Source: Pseudomonadota bacterium (GTDB lineage Bacteria; Pseudomonadota; Gammaproteobacteria; Enterobacterales; Enterobacteriaceae). Taken from it: a stretch of DNA of 64,000 bases. Under the pieces are notes generated by a model. That model was not told the DNA's origin. It did no database searches and saw only the letters and a program-made list of their open reading frames with translations. The first letter of the stretch is position 1; the number at the start of each line of letters is the position of its first letter. Positions 48,039-57,386 of the stretch are shown piece after piece. A program made the translations under genes and the position numbers. Location: contig JAGTSE010000003.1 in NCBI GenBank assembly GCA_018261615.1, positions 186,001-250,000 on the forward strand. Reading direction: 5' to 3'.

Positions 48039-51000
48039 ATGACGGATTACCTTGCCGCGCGCATTGATGACCCGCTGATCCATAGCTCCGCGCTGGCGGA
48101 TTTTGTCGGCGGGTTAGTGGAAGGGGCGATTGTCGCCGCGATATTTATTGCCGCCACCACGCCAATCGGTATCGTCGTCGCTGGTGTGGCGGTGGCCGGT
48201 TTAATGTTCAGCGGCGCGCTGGAGAGTGTGGGCAATGCAGCGGGAAAACTCGTCGATAGCCTGATAGACCCTGGGCCGCCCGATGCGCAAATTGTCTCTG
48301 GCTCGGACAACGTGCGGATCATGGGCAAAAAGGCAGCGCGTGCTGCCGGCACCGTCGATCGCGATTACCTGAACGCGACCGCTTCTGCCGACGAGAATAG
48401 TTTCGACTGGGCCGGGTTCGGCATGATGGCGCTGGCAGGCGTCGCCGCAACGCTGAAAACGGCGCTGATGCCGGGCGAAGCGCTAATGGCTATTGCTGAA
48501 CGCGCCAGCAAACTGACCCTCGACGATGTCAAACAGTGGGGCAAAAACACCTGGGACAGCCTGACGCAGCCGCTGGTGGAGAGCGCCAGCCCGTATGCGT
48601 CCCCCGCACCGCACGATAACGTGGCCTGCAAAAAAGGCCATATGGTCACCAGCAGCAACTTTGTCGCCCAGGGTTCAAAAGCGGTACTGATCAACAACCA
48701 GCCTGCTGCCCGCAATGGTCACCTCAGCACCTGCGAAGCGGAAATCAAAGTCAGCGAAAACCCACGCGTACGTATCGGTGGCGACACCATCACCGTGCGC
48801 GATATCCACAGCGGTAAAAATCAACTGGCTTACCTCGCGGGTAACCTGCTGGGTAGCGCGGTTGTGGCGGTTCTTCCCTCACTTATCAAGATGGGCTGTA
48901 ACCGGCTGATCGTGAATCGCCTGATGCGGGAAATTATCTGTCCGCTTGGTGCTTATGTCGCCTCGGCGGGCGTTATGCCGGTACTGGCGGCGGCAGTAAA
49001 CACCGTACACCCGGTCAATATCCTTACCGGCGCGAAAATCCTCAGCAAAGAAGAGGATCTCGATTTCGTGCTGCCGGACAGAATGCCGCTCTACTGGCAG
49101 CGCATTTATCACAGCCGCAACCTGGAGACCGGCATGCTCGGCACCGGCTGGATGCTGCCGTTTGAAACGCGCCTTTACCGGCAGGCGGATAACCAGCTGA
49201 TCTTCCTTGATATGACTGGCCGCGAGCTGGGCATGGGAAATGTGCAGCCGGGTGACATCATCGACTATCAGGAAGATGGCATTAAGCTGTTCTGTAGCCC
49301 GAACGGGGCGATGGTCATTCAGCAAAATGACGGCGAGCACCAGTTGTACGAACCGGATCCGACACGCCCTGGCGAGTGGCGCATTCAGCGCATTTATGAC
49401 CGCCATGAAAATGTTCAGCACTTTAGCTGGAACGAGCGCGGGCAACTGGTGCGCATCTCCGGTGATAACGAAGCGCTGGATGTTGAACTGGAGTATGACG
49501 TGCTTTCCGGCCGCCTGTGCGCGGTTTACCAGGTGTACGATGGCGCGCGCCATCTATTGGTCTCTTACCGTTTTAACGAGCAGGGGCAACTGATCGCCGT
49601 CACCGACGCTGACGGCATCGTCACCCGCCAGTTCGGCTGGGATCAGGCCAGCGAGATGATGGCCTGGCACGCCTATGCCACAGGGTTGAAAGTGCAGTAC
49701 CAGTGGCGACCCGACGCCCACTCGCGGCACTGGCGCGTTGAAGCGTACCAGGTGCTTGACGATCGGGGCGAGGTACTGGAACGTTGGCGCATCGATGCCG
49801 ACGAAACACAGCGTCGCGCGCGCGTCAGCAACGACGAAGGCGTATCAAGCGAGCATCACTGGGATGAACTGTTCCGCATCACCGCTTACACCGATCCACA
49901 TGGCGGCAACTGGCAATTTCGCTGGGCGGGCAACTCCGAACAACTGCTGGCAATGGTGCAGCCGGACGGCGCAAGCTGGGAATATGCATGGGATGCGCGT
50001 GGCAATCTGACCATGGAGCGCGATCCGCTGGACCGTACGACGCTGACCAGTTGGCATCCGCTGTACGCCTTCCCGTTGAAAGAAGTGCTGCCCGAGGGTG
50101 CAATCTGGCAGTACGAATACAACGTTGCGGGTGATGTGGTGAAGCTGACCGACCCGGAAGGCGGTGTAACGCACTTTGAGTGGAATGCGCAGGGCGATCT
50201 GCTGCGGCGCATTGATGCGCTGGATAACAGCCATCGCTTCTGGTGGGACGCGCTCGGCCAGCTTATCCGCGAAGAGGATTGTTCCGGCTACCAGAGCCGC
50301 AGCCAGTACGACGCTTCCGGCAAACTGATTAGCACCACTGATCCGCTCGGCAACAGTGAGCGCTATATCTGGAGCCCGGCAGGCCGTCTGCAAACCTGGG
50401 TTCGCGCAGACGGGCGTGAAACCCTGTTCAGCTACAACCGCGCCGGGCTGCTGTGCGGGCAGAACATTGATGGCATGCTGGAGCGTAAAGTGACGCTCAA
50501 CGCGCGTGGACAGGTGATTGAGGCTATCGATCCCGCCGGTCAGGTGACGCATTTTCGCTTCAACCGCGCGGGCCGCCTGGTGACGCTGACCAACGGCAAC
50601 AACCAGCAATGGCGCTTTGACTATACGCCTGGCGGCTTGCTGACTCGCCAGCACGATTACGCCGGGCGGCAGACGGAGTATCAGTACAACGCCATGCAGC
50701 AGGTGGCGACGCTGGTGCGTCATCCCGCCAACGATAGCGGTTTGCCGCCGCTGGTGACGAATTATGAGTACGATGCGATCGGGCGCATGGTGGCGCGGGA
50801 AACCGAACAGTACCGCACCGAGTATCGCTACAACGCTCTGAGCACAGAAATTCATCGTTTCCCGTACAGCGCGTGGCGGCAGGCGATGATTGCCCAGCGC
50901 GAGTCGGAGAATGGAGAGGTGGTGGTTTTCCGCCGCAATAAACTCGGCGATCTGGTGGGGGAAGAGAACCATTCTGGCGCGTATCTGCATCAGTACGATG

Positions 51001-52517
51001 CATTAAGCAACCTCAGTGCCACCACCTTCCCGGATGGGCGGCAGTTGCAGCATCTGCGCTACGGTACCGGACATCTGCTGGAGATGCAGCTTGCCATTGG
51101 CGGTAATACGCTGCCGGTTGCCAGCTACCAGCGCGACAAACTGCACCGGGAAACCCGTCGCACCACGGGGGCGGTGGAGCTGGAAACGCACTATGACATC
51201 GCCGGGCGCATCACCCAGCGGCGCGGTGTTGATAATGTGCGCCAGCGGCTGGTGTTTGAGCGCCGCTACCAGTGGGATCGGGCCGATCAAATCGTCCGCC
51301 AGATGTATACCGATGGTACGCCGCCGACGCCTGCGGATAAATATCGGCAGTCGCTGTGGGGATACGATGCGGCAGGACGCATGACGCAGAGCATTCAGCC
51401 TTCCGGGGAGGAGCGTTTCTGGTATGACGCGGCAGACAACCGCACAACAGCGGATTTGCCGCCGGTCTGGGACAACCTGCTAAAACGCCTCGACGGTATG
51501 TGCCGTGAATATGACGGCTTCGGGCGCATGACGGAACGCCACGACACGCATCGCGGTATCGTGCAGCGCTTCAGTTATGACGATGAGCAGCGCATCAGCC
51601 AGGTCATCATCGAAGGTGATGCGGAGTTCAGCAAAGCGGAATACCGTTACGACGCGCTGGGCCGCCGCACGGAGAAACAGGTGTGGCGACGCCACAGCCG
51701 CACGCCAGAACGCACACAGTATGCATGGTCCGGGTTGCAAATGGTGGGTGAAACCTGCGACCGCGACCCGGAAGCCGCCGTGCAGTATATCTACACGGAA
51801 AACAGCTACGAGCCGCTGGCGCGCGTAGACAGCCAGCAGCAGTACGCGGAAATCTACTGGTATCACAGTGAAATCAACGGGCTGCCGCAATCAGTCACCG
51901 ACAGTAACGGCGATATCGTCTGGCGTGGCACGTTCAGCGCATGGGGACGCACGGAGCGGGAAAACGATGCGCTGAGGTGGGACACTCCGCAGAACCTGCG
52001 CTTCCAGGGCCAGTACCTCGACCGCGAAACCGGGCTGCACTACAACACGTTCCGCTACTACGACCCGACCGGCGGCTGCTACACCCAGATGGACCCGATA
52101 GGGCTGCTGGGTGGGCTGAATACGTATACCTATGTGGTTGACCCGCTGGTGTGGGTGGATCCGCTGGGATTAAAGTGTTGGAGCGCAGCTAAAAAGGATT
52201 ACTGGAAGGATGTTGCAAAGAGTGAGTTAAAAAATCCTTCAGGAATATATTCTCCAAGAAATATAGCGGAAATGGCTCGGGGTAATGCCCCTAAGATAAC
52301 TGCAAAAGTTAGAATAAATAAAACTGGAGCCACAGAGACTAGAGATATTCCTTATGAATTACATCATACCAATATCCCTCAGCGAGTTGGTGGTACTAAT
52401 GTCCACAATAATAGTAATCTGTCTGAGGTTGATCCTTGGCAACACGCAGATATGGATCCCTATAGGTACCCGGGGATGGAGCTATTAGAAGTAATTAAAG
52501 GCGTAAACTCATGGTGA
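48039..52517 (+). CDS. rhs: Rhs-family T6SS effector with PAAR domain and nuclease-like tip
   Basis: A 1492-residue polymorphic toxin. N-terminal hydrophobic helices (about 24-60 and 127-150) are the chaperone-binding region; a PAAR domain (about 193-250; HDNVACKKGHMVTSSNF) caps VgrG. The Rhs cage has repeated YD motifs (GRLVTLTNGNNQQWRFDYTP and similar) over about 320-1340, and the core ends with FRYYDPTGGCYTQMDPIGLLG and VDPLGL. The variable tip (about 1379-1492) contains YELHHTNIPQR and DPWQHADMDPYRYPG, which resemble the His-Me finger (HNH/LHH) nucleases of Rhs toxins. The tip is AT-rich compared with the core, as expected for a swapped domain. The immunity gene follows after 4 bases. Confidence 0.95.
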   Translation: MTDYLAARIDDPLIHSSALADFVGGLVEGAIVAAIFIAATTPIGIVVAGVAVAGLMFSGALESVGNAAGKLVDSLIDPGPPDAQIVSGSDNVRIMGKKAARAAGTVDRDYLNATASADENSFDWAGFGMMALAGVAATLKTALMPGEALMAIAERASKLTLDDVKQWGKNTWDSLTQPLVESASPYASPAPHDNVACKKGHMVTSSNFVAQGSKAVLINNQPAARNGHLSTCEAEIKVSENPRVRIGGDTITVRDIHSGKNQLAYLAGNLLGSAVVAVLPSLIKMGCNRLIVNRLMREIICPLGAYVASAGVMPVLAAAVNTVHPVNILTGAKILSKEEDLDFVLPDRMPLYWQRIYHSRNLETGMLGTGWMLPFETRLYRQADNQLIFLDMTGRELGMGNVQPGDIIDYQEDGIKLFCSPNGAMVIQQNDGEHQLYEPDPTRPGEWRIQRIYDRHENVQHFSWNERGQLVRISGDNEALDVELEYDVLSGRLCAVYQVYDGARHLLVSYRFNEQGQLIAVTDADGIVTRQFGWDQASEMMAWHAYATGLKVQYQWRPDAHSRHWRVEAYQVLDDRGEVLERWRIDADETQRRARVSNDEGVSSEHHWDELFRITAYTDPHGGNWQFRWAGNSEQLLAMVQPDGASWEYAWDARGNLTMERDPLDRTTLTSWHPLYAFPLKEVLPEGAIWQYEYNVAGDVVKLTDPEGGVTHFEWNAQGDLLRRIDALDNSHRFWWDALGQLIREEDCSGYQSRSQYDASGKLISTTDPLGNSERYIWSPAGRLQTWVRADGRETLFSYNRAGLLCGQNIDGMLERKVTLNARGQVIEAIDPAGQVTHFRFNRAGRLVTLTNGNNQQWRFDYTPGGLLTRQHDYAGRQTEYQYNAMQQVATLVRHPANDSGLPPLVTNYEYDAIGRMVARETEQYRTEYRYNALSTEIHRFPYSAWRQAMIAQRESENGEVVVFRRNKLGDLVGEENHSGAYLHQYDALSNLSATTFPDGRQLQHLRYGTGHLLEMQLAIGGNTLPVASYQRDKLHRETRRTTGAVELETHYDIAGRITQRRGVDNVRQRLVFERRYQWDRADQIVRQMYTDGTPPTPADKYRQSLWGYDAAGRMTQSIQPSGEERFWYDAADNRTTADLPPVWDNLLKRLDGMCREYDGFGRMTERHDTHRGIVQRFSYDDEQRISQVIIEGDAEFSKAEYRYDALGRRTEKQVWRRHSRTPERTQYAWSGLQMVGETCDRDPEAAVQYIYTENSYEPLARVDSQQQYAEIYWYHSEINGLPQSVTDSNGDIVWRGTFSAWGRTERENDALRWDTPQNLRFQGQYLDRETGLHYNTFRYYDPTGGCYTQMDPIGLLGGLNTYTYVVDPLVWVDPLGLKCWSAAKKDYWKDVAKSELKNPSGIYSPRNIAEMARGNAPKITAKVRINKTGATETRDIPYELHHTNIPQRVGGTNVHNNSNLSEVDPWQHADMDPYRYPGMELLEVIKGVNSW
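52173..52514 (+). other. C-terminal toxin domain of Rhs (HNH/LHH-type nuclease candidate)
   Basis: This is the 114-residue variable region that follows the conserved VDPLGL. Codons change at once to AT-rich ones, a sign of horizontal exchange. Candidate catalytic residues are the His pair in YELHHTNIPQR, a conserved Asn in NNSNLSEV, and the His in PWQHADMDPYR. The pattern ELHH-N-PWQHAD-DPYR recalls bacterial His-Me finger nucleases. DNA cleavage is a reasonable expectation, not proven by sequence. Confidence 0.65.
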
Positions 52518-52521
52518 TTTT

Positions 52522-52980
52522 ATGAATCAAGAATATATTGTTTTCAGTTCTGCATTATCTGATGTGGCAGAAAAGAACTATGCTGCTGGCGTGGCTCATG
52601 AAGAGGCTGGGCAATTTGTAAATAAAATATTCAATCTTTACAAGGAATCAGGATTACCTACTCCTAATATTGATTGGATAGATAAAGTACCCGCAAATGT
52701 AAAAAAGTGGATGAAAACTGTTCTTGGTAACGAATTTCACTATATGAAAGAACCACCGATTTGGCTGTATGATGCAAGTTGGCGGTTCATCAATGAAGAA
52801 CCTATGATATTTATATCCCAGGTTGAATTTATTGATAATGAAGTGATGGAAAATAAATTATCCACTGATGATGTTTTATATACATTTGCGGGAAGAAAAA
52901 AAACAAATGATGGTTGGGAATTAATTATAAAAATGGTCAAGCAGAGTAAGACATCTGTTGGTACGACTTATATTTACTAA
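52522..52980 (+). CDS. Cognate immunity protein of the Rhs toxin
   Basis: A 152-residue acidic and aromatic cytosolic protein, MNQEYIVFSSALSDVAEKNY onward, encoded four bases after rhs in the same AT-rich composition as the toxin tip. Position alone makes it the specific immunity protein (RhsI). No membrane segment or signal is seen, which agrees with a cytosolic nuclease as partner. I do not recognise its family. A strong terminator follows. Confidence 0.85.
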   Translation: MNQEYIVFSSALSDVAEKNYAAGVAHEEAGQFVNKIFNLYKESGLPTPNIDWIDKVPANVKKWMKTVLGNEFHYMKEPPIWLYDASWRFINEEPMIFISQVEFIDNEVMENKLSTDDVLYTFAGRKKTNDGWELIIKMVKQSKTSVGTTYIY

Positions 52981-52988
52981 ATAAAAAA

Positions 52989-53016
52989 CCGGAAGTGATC
53001 TGAACGATCCTTCCGG
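52989..53016 (+). terminator. Terminator of the vgrG-rhs operon
   Basis: A 7-bp stem (CCGGAAG / CTTCCGG) with an inner GATC/GATC pair is followed by CTATTTTTTT. It lies 8 bases after the immunity stop. Confidence 0.88.
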
Positions 53017-53048
53017 CTATTTTTTTACCTGCTGTTTAGTTCAAGGCG

Positions 53049-53273
53049 TCAGAGATTAATCTCCGTCTCAATAATCAGCCTGCCACGCTCAACCGTCACC
53101 GTTATTGGCATCCCGGTCATAAATCCCGATTCTTCCAGTCAGCGGCCTTTAAGGTTAATCGCGGACGGCAGGTTGGGTCTGCCGTTATGCGGAGCGTATC
53201 CCACCGTGTAGTAACGTTCTGTTTTGGTTGCTTTATCAACGGTGACGCCTGACTTAGAATGTGCCTTAGCCAT
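53049..53273 (-). pseudogene. symE: SymE-family toxin gene with in-frame TGA
   Basis: On the minus strand ATG 53273 has AAGGAG upstream and opens MAKAHSKSGVTVDKATKTER, YYTVGYAP and NLPSAINLKGR; then TGA (53139-53141) occurs at codon 45, and the same frame continues LEESGFMTGMPITVTVERG to a stop at 53049. E. coli SymE has LKGQWLEAAGF here, so TGA replaces the conserved Trp codon TGG. SymE is an SOS-induced toxin with an AbrB-like fold that is controlled by the antisense RNA SymR, and SymE genes often adjoin rhs loci. The frame is otherwise intact, so the loss seems recent. Confidence 0.85.
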
Positions 53274-53491
53274 AGTCAACTCCTTGTTAGTTGCTTGTGG
53301 TGAGCGGCGTGGGTGAGGTTGTAGTCCCTCCTGTTTTTAGTACCACCGCCAATGAGAATCTCCGGCCAGTTTTTACTGCCTCACTGTTTCTCACAAAACG
53401 GGCGCCAGGCGAGCAGACGTACACAAAACCATCCCCTATACTGCGGAAAACAAAAAGAAAATCACTTTTATCAATATCAACAGGGTAAGGG

Positions 53492-54469
53492 ATGGATACA
53501 GCTGAATTTTTCGGCCAGCTTGTGCAGCAACTGCTGCTCTCTGCGCCGCTTTTTTTACTCATTGCGCTGGGATACTCGCTGGGGCGTTTTGCTGGCTGGC
53601 CGGAATCGGTCAACGAGGGGTTAAACCGCTTCTGCTTTAACGTGGCGATCCCCTGCATGCTTTTCAAAGTAATGAGTAAATTCTACGAAAGCCCGGCGGT
53701 GGATGTGCGGTTGCTGATTGCTTATTTCGGCACCTGCTTTGTGATCTATGTTATCGGGCGGATCCTGGCGAAAGGCCTTTTCCGCCTGGATTCGGTTTCC
53801 GCCTCGGTGTTTGGCCTCGCGGGCATCTTCTCTAACAACGTGATGCTTGGCATTCCGGTCGCGGTGATCCTGCTTGGCCCGGCGAGTCTCGCCTCAGTGG
53901 CGCTGGTTTTGGTGTTTAACAGCCTGATCCTGTGGACGCTAGTCACCGTGTCGGTGGAGTGGGCGCAGAACGGTAGCTTCTCGCTGCGTGGAATTGGCAA
54001 AACGTTGCTCAGCGTACTGCGTAACCCGATTATCATCGGTATCTTCACCGGCTTTGCCTGGAGCTTTCTGCTGCATCGCCCGGTGCCCACCTTCCTCGAT
54101 AGCCCGGTTAGCATGGTGGCGCAGGTGGCCGCGCCGCTGACGCTCATCACCCTCGGCATGAGCCTGTCGCGCTATCAAATCCGTAAAGGGTTGCGCGAAA
54201 GCGGCGCTATCTGCTTGTTGAAGTTGATCCTGATGCCGGGGCTGATTTGGGCGATAGCGTATCTGCTGCATCTGCCGCGTCAGGAAAGCCAGGTGGTGGT
54301 GCTGTTAGGCTCAATGGCGGTGGGGATCAATGTCTATCTGATGGCGCAAAAGTTCCAGGTATTGCAGGGCGCGACGGCAACCAGCATGCTGCTTTCCACG
54401 CTATTTTCTACCGTGACGACGCCGCTGTTTATGATTTTGATGGCGCACTTCTACCCCAACTGGCCCTGA
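53492..54469 (+). CDS. AEC-family transporter (auxin efflux carrier type)
   Basis: Inner-membrane protein of 325 residues with about ten hydrophobic segments, in two five-helix halves. The N-terminal half contains GYSLGRFAGWPESVNEGLNR (about 28-47) and the NNVMLGIPVAV segment (about 115-125) typical of AEC proteins; the second half contains VAAPLTLITLGMSLSRY. Family members export or import organic acids such as malate or malonate; the substrate here is unknown. The start has AGGGTAAGG upstream. It is not part of the E. coli rhsB-nikR interval. Confidence 0.85.
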   Translation: MDTAEFFGQLVQQLLLSAPLFLLIALGYSLGRFAGWPESVNEGLNRFCFNVAIPCMLFKVMSKFYESPAVDVRLLIAYFGTCFVIYVIGRILAKGLFRLDSVSASVFGLAGIFSNNVMLGIPVAVILLGPASLASVALVLVFNSLILWTLVTVSVEWAQNGSFSLRGIGKTLLSVLRNPIIIGIFTGFAWSFLLHRPVPTFLDSPVSMVAQVAAPLTLITLGMSLSRYQIRKGLRESGAICLLKLILMPGLIWAIAYLLHLPRQESQVVVLLGSMAVGINVYLMAQKFQVLQGATATSMLLSTLFSTVTTPLFMILMAHFYPNWP

Positions 54470-54489
54470 CGATTATCTCTCTTCACCTT

Positions 54490-54620
54490 TCACGGCGGCC
54501 GGTTAAAACGGCTGCCGGGCATAGAGCAGACACGGGCCCAGACAATATCGTCCACCACACCGCCATCGACGCGCAGCGCCGCGTCGGAAGTGGCTGAAGC
54601 CCGTTTGGTGGTGAATGTAG
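54490..54620 (-). pseudogene. 3' remnant of an SDR-family gene
   Basis: On the minus strand, the frame ending at 54490 reads FTTKRASATSDAALRVDGGV then VDDIVWARVCSMPGSR to a stop. The segment AALRVDGGVVDDI matches the usual C-terminus of classical short-chain dehydrogenases (TG..LRVDGGVV). The preceding parts of the fold are missing, and the fragment abuts nikR. It is short, so the call rests on one motif. Confidence 0.45.
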
Positions 54621-55019
54621 CTATTTCTCGGTCAGGCACTGCAAATGGCCGTGGCGCACGCCGCGCTGGGCAATCACATCGTCGGCGAAATGCTGAACAT
54701 CGCCCATTTTGCCTTTCAGTACGGCGATCTCCAGGCAGTCGTCGTGACTGATATGCACATGCAATGTAGCGACAGAAAGCTCGTGATGGTGATGCTGCGT
54801 GGCGACAATGCGGCTCGCCAGATCGCGCTTTTCATGCTCGTAAACGTAGGAGAGCACGGCATAGCCCTGCTGCTCGCTGTTCTGCGTGGATTCCTGCGTC
54901 AGCGCGCTGCGCAAAATATCGCGCAGCGCCTCCGAGCGGTTGTTATAGCCGCGCTGCTCGCTCAGGTTATCCAGCGTTTCCAGCAGATCATCGTCAAGGG
55001 TAATGGTTACACGTTGCAT
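54621..55019 (-). CDS. nikR: Nickel-responsive regulator NikR
   Basis: Ribbon-helix-helix repressor of the nik operon. The 132-residue protein has an N-terminal RHH domain (about 1-45; [20 protein letters not shown]) and an ACT-like nickel domain. The high-affinity Ni ligands His76, His87, His89 and Cys95 are all present in the segments QHHHHEL, TLHVHIS and DDCLEI. Its start overlaps the end of nikE by 13 bases. Its operator is visible in front of nikA, closing a negative feedback loop. Confidence 0.98.
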   Translation of the reverse strand: MQRVTITLDDDLLETLDNLSEQRGYNNRSEALRDILRSALTQESTQNSEQQGYAVLSYVYEHEKRDLASRIVATQHHHHELSVATLHVHISHDDCLEIAVLKGKMGDVQHFADDVIAQRGVRHGHLQCLTEK

Positions 55020-55792
55020 GGCGCTCTTCTTTGTCGTGGTGAAGGGAAGGCGGGTAGCACCGCCTGTTGTAATGCCTGGCCTGCCGTGGAGGTAAAGCGC
55101 AGTGGCGCGGCGACCTCCACGGTTTCAACAATGCTGCCGTTTTCCATCACCATCACCCGCTGGCAAAAACGTTCGACCAGCCGCAGGTCGTGGGTGATAA
55201 ACAGGCACGCCTGGCCGGTACGCTGTTGCAGGCGCTTCAGCAGCTTAATCATCCCGGCTTGCAGTACGCCATCAAGGCTGGAGACCGCTTCGTCGAGGAT
55301 CAATAACCCCGGCTCTACCGCCAGTGCTCGCGCCAGGCAGACGCGCTGAAGCTGGCCACCGCTCAGTTGCGGTGGGCGCTTATGCTGCAACGCCTCATCC
55401 AGCTCGACATCTTCCAGTAACTGCGCAATACGCGCCTGCTGCTCCGCTCTGTTAAGTGCCAGCAAATGGCGCAGCGGCTCGCGCAGGATCTCGCGCACCG
55501 TCTGACGCGGATTCACCGCGCTGAGCGGGTCTTGAAACACCATCTGAATATCGCGTCGAAACGCTTTACGAGTGCGGGCATTAAGCCGGGAAAGCGACGC
55601 ACCCTGCCAGAAAATTTCGCCTGCGTGCGGGGCTTCCAGCCCGACCAGCAGCCGTGCCAGCGTGCTTTTGCCGCAACCGCTGCGCCCGAGCAGCGCCACG
55701 GTTTCGCCACGTTTAAGTTGCAGGGAGAGATGCTGCAGCACCGGCTGTTGCTGGTAGCGATGAGATAAGCCATTAACCTCAAGAATATTCAT
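55007..55792 (-). CDS. nikE: Nickel ABC transporter ATPase NikE
   Basis: One of two nucleotide-binding subunits of the Nik (peptide/nickel type) ABC importer, in the cytosol at the inner membrane. The 261 residues include the Walker A motif GRSGCGKST (about 36-44), the ABC signature [15 protein letters not shown] (about 143-157) and Walker [13 protein letters not shown]. It overlaps nikD by 4 bases and nikR by 13. It forms a heterodimer with NikD. Confidence 0.97.
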   Translation of the reverse strand: MNILEVNGLSHRYQQQPVLQHLSLQLKRGETVALLGRSGCGKSTLARLLVGLEAPHAGEIFWQGASLSRLNARTRKAFRRDIQMVFQDPLSAVNPRQTVREILREPLRHLLALNRAEQQARIAQLLEDVELDEALQHKRPPQLSGGQLQRVCLARALAVEPGLLILDEAVSSLDGVLQAGMIKLLKRLQQRTGQACLFITHDLRLVERFCQRVMVMENGSIVETVEVAAPLRFTSTAGQALQQAVLPAFPSPRQRRAPCNV

Positions 55793-56553
55793 TGCGTCAG
55801 CTCCATGCCGTACAGCGCCAGATGCGCCGCAACTAACTGCCGGGTGACCGGATGCTGCGGTGCCGTAAATAGCGACGTCACCGGGCCGTGTTCGATAATT
55901 TGCCCGTTATCCATCACCGCTACGTCATCGGCCAGACGGGCAACCACGCCCATATCGTGCGTCACCAGCAGCATACCTGGCTGTCGCTGTTGTACGATTC
56001 CATCGAGCAGATCGAGGATGTGCGCCTGCGCCACGGCATCGAGATCGGTGGTGGGTTCGTCGGCGATGATAAACGGCGCATCACTGAGCAGCGCCATGGC
56101 AATCATCATGCGTTGCAACATGCCGCCGCTCATCTCAAAGGGATAACAGGCCAGCACGCGCTGCGGTGCTTCAAGCCCGACGCTGTGCAGTGCGGCAATT
56201 AATGTCTCGTTATCGGCGGGTTTACCGAGCGCCCGGCAGGTTTCCCGCGCGTGCGCGGCCATTGTGCGCAGCGGGTTAAAGGCACTGCGCGGGTTTTGCA
56301 TCACCGTGGCGACGGTGATGCCGCGCAAAGCCTGCGGGCTGACGGGTTGCGCATCCAGCCGCAACTGGCCGCTTACCTGCCGCACGCCAACAGGTAACAC
56401 GCCGAGTGCTGCCGCACAAGTTAGTGATTTACCGCTGCCGCTGCCGCCAACCAGCGCCAGCACGCGTCCGCGTTGCAACGTCAGTGAGACCCCCTGTACC
56501 AGCGGTCTTTCGGCATGCAGGATTAGTCTCTCCAGAGACAGTTGTTCAGGCAT
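55789..56553 (-). CDS. nikD: Nickel ABC transporter ATPase NikD
   Basis: The second ATPase of the nickel importer. The 254-residue protein has Walker [10 protein letters not shown] (about 35-43), the ABC signature [15 protein letters not shown] (about 141-155) and Walker [13 protein letters not shown]. It overlaps nikE by 4 bases and shares one base with the end of nikC, so translation of the five subunits is coupled. Confidence 0.97.
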   Translation of the reverse strand: MPEQLSLERLILHAERPLVQGVSLTLQRGRVLALVGGSGSGKSLTCAAALGVLPVGVRQVSGQLRLDAQPVSPQALRGITVATVMQNPRSAFNPLRTMAAHARETCRALGKPADNETLIAALHSVGLEAPQRVLACYPFEMSGGMLQRMMIAMALLSDAPFIIADEPTTDLDAVAQAHILDLLDGIVQQRQPGMLLVTHDMGVVARLADDVAVMDNGQIIEHGPVTSLFTAPQHPVTRQLVAAHLALYGMELTQ

Positions 56554-57386
56554 CAGTGTGCGTGCTCCGTAACCAGATGAGGATCGAGGTGGTCGCGCAG
56601 GGCGTCACCCAGCAGATTAAACGCCATCACGCTGATAAACAGCGCCAGCCCCGGCCACAGCATTTGCAGGGGTTGCGTCCAGATAAACTGACGCGCATCG
56701 TTGATCATCACACCCCATTCCGGCGTAGGAGCGGTCACACCAAGCCCGAGAAACGACATGCCTGCTACGTGCAGCATCATATGACCGATATCCAGTGTCG
56801 CCAGCACCAGTAACGAGGGCACTACCGCGCCCGCGAGATGGTCGCGAAACAGCGGCAGGTAGCCCGCACCGCTTAGGCGCGCCGCCAGTACATACTCCCG
56901 GCTGCGCAGGGAGATCGCCAGGCTGCGCACCATGCGCGCGTACCATGCCCAGTGGGAAAGGGCGATGGCGATGATCACATTGGTCAGCCCGGTGCCAAGC
57001 ACACCGACCATAAAAAACGACAGGATCGACGTGGGGAAGGTCATGAAAATATCCGCCACGCGCATAATCGCCTGATCGACGCGTCCACCCAGCAGCCCGG
57101 CGCAGCCACCTGCAACAAGCCCTAACGCCAGCACCAGCAGCAGGCAAATCATCACCGCGCCGAGCGACACTCGGGTGGCAGCCAGTAGCCGAGAGAAGAT
57201 ATCGCGCCCGAGGTGGTCAGTGCCGAACCAGTGCTGGCTATCGGGCGGCAGCAGGCGCGAAGGCAGATCAACGGCCTGCGGATCGAACGGCACCCACCAC
57301 TGGCAGGTTAGCGCAATCACCAGCAGCAGGAGCAGGATCAGCATTGATCCACGTACCGACCAGCGCGCGGTAAGAAAAAAGTGCAT
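56553..57386 (-). CDS. nikC: Nickel ABC transporter permease NikC
   Basis: One of two membrane subunits of the nickel importer. The 277 residues have an N-terminal helix (about 13-30), the [15 protein letters not shown] segment (about 53-67) that marks the DppC-type permeases, and five more helices with the EAA-type loop near [16 protein letters not shown]. It shares one base with nikB and one with nikD. Confidence 0.97.
   Translation of the reverse strand: MHFFLTARWSVRGSMLILLLLLVIALTCQWWVPFDPQAVDLPSRLLPPDSQHWFGTDHLGRDIFSRLLAATRVSLGAVMICLLLVLALGLVAGGCAGLLGGRVDQAIMRVADIFMTFPTSILSFFMVGVLGTGLTNVIIAIALSHWAWYARMVRSLAISLRSREYVLAARLSGAGYLPLFRDHLAGAVVPSLLVLATLDIGHMMLHVAGMSFLGLGVTAPTPEWGVMINDARQFIWTQPLQMLWPGLALFISVMAFNLLGDALRDHLDPHLVTEHAH

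Noticed and set aside
49845..50990. Minus-strand frame (381 codons) inside rhs
   Set aside because: Antisense shadow of the Rhs repeats.
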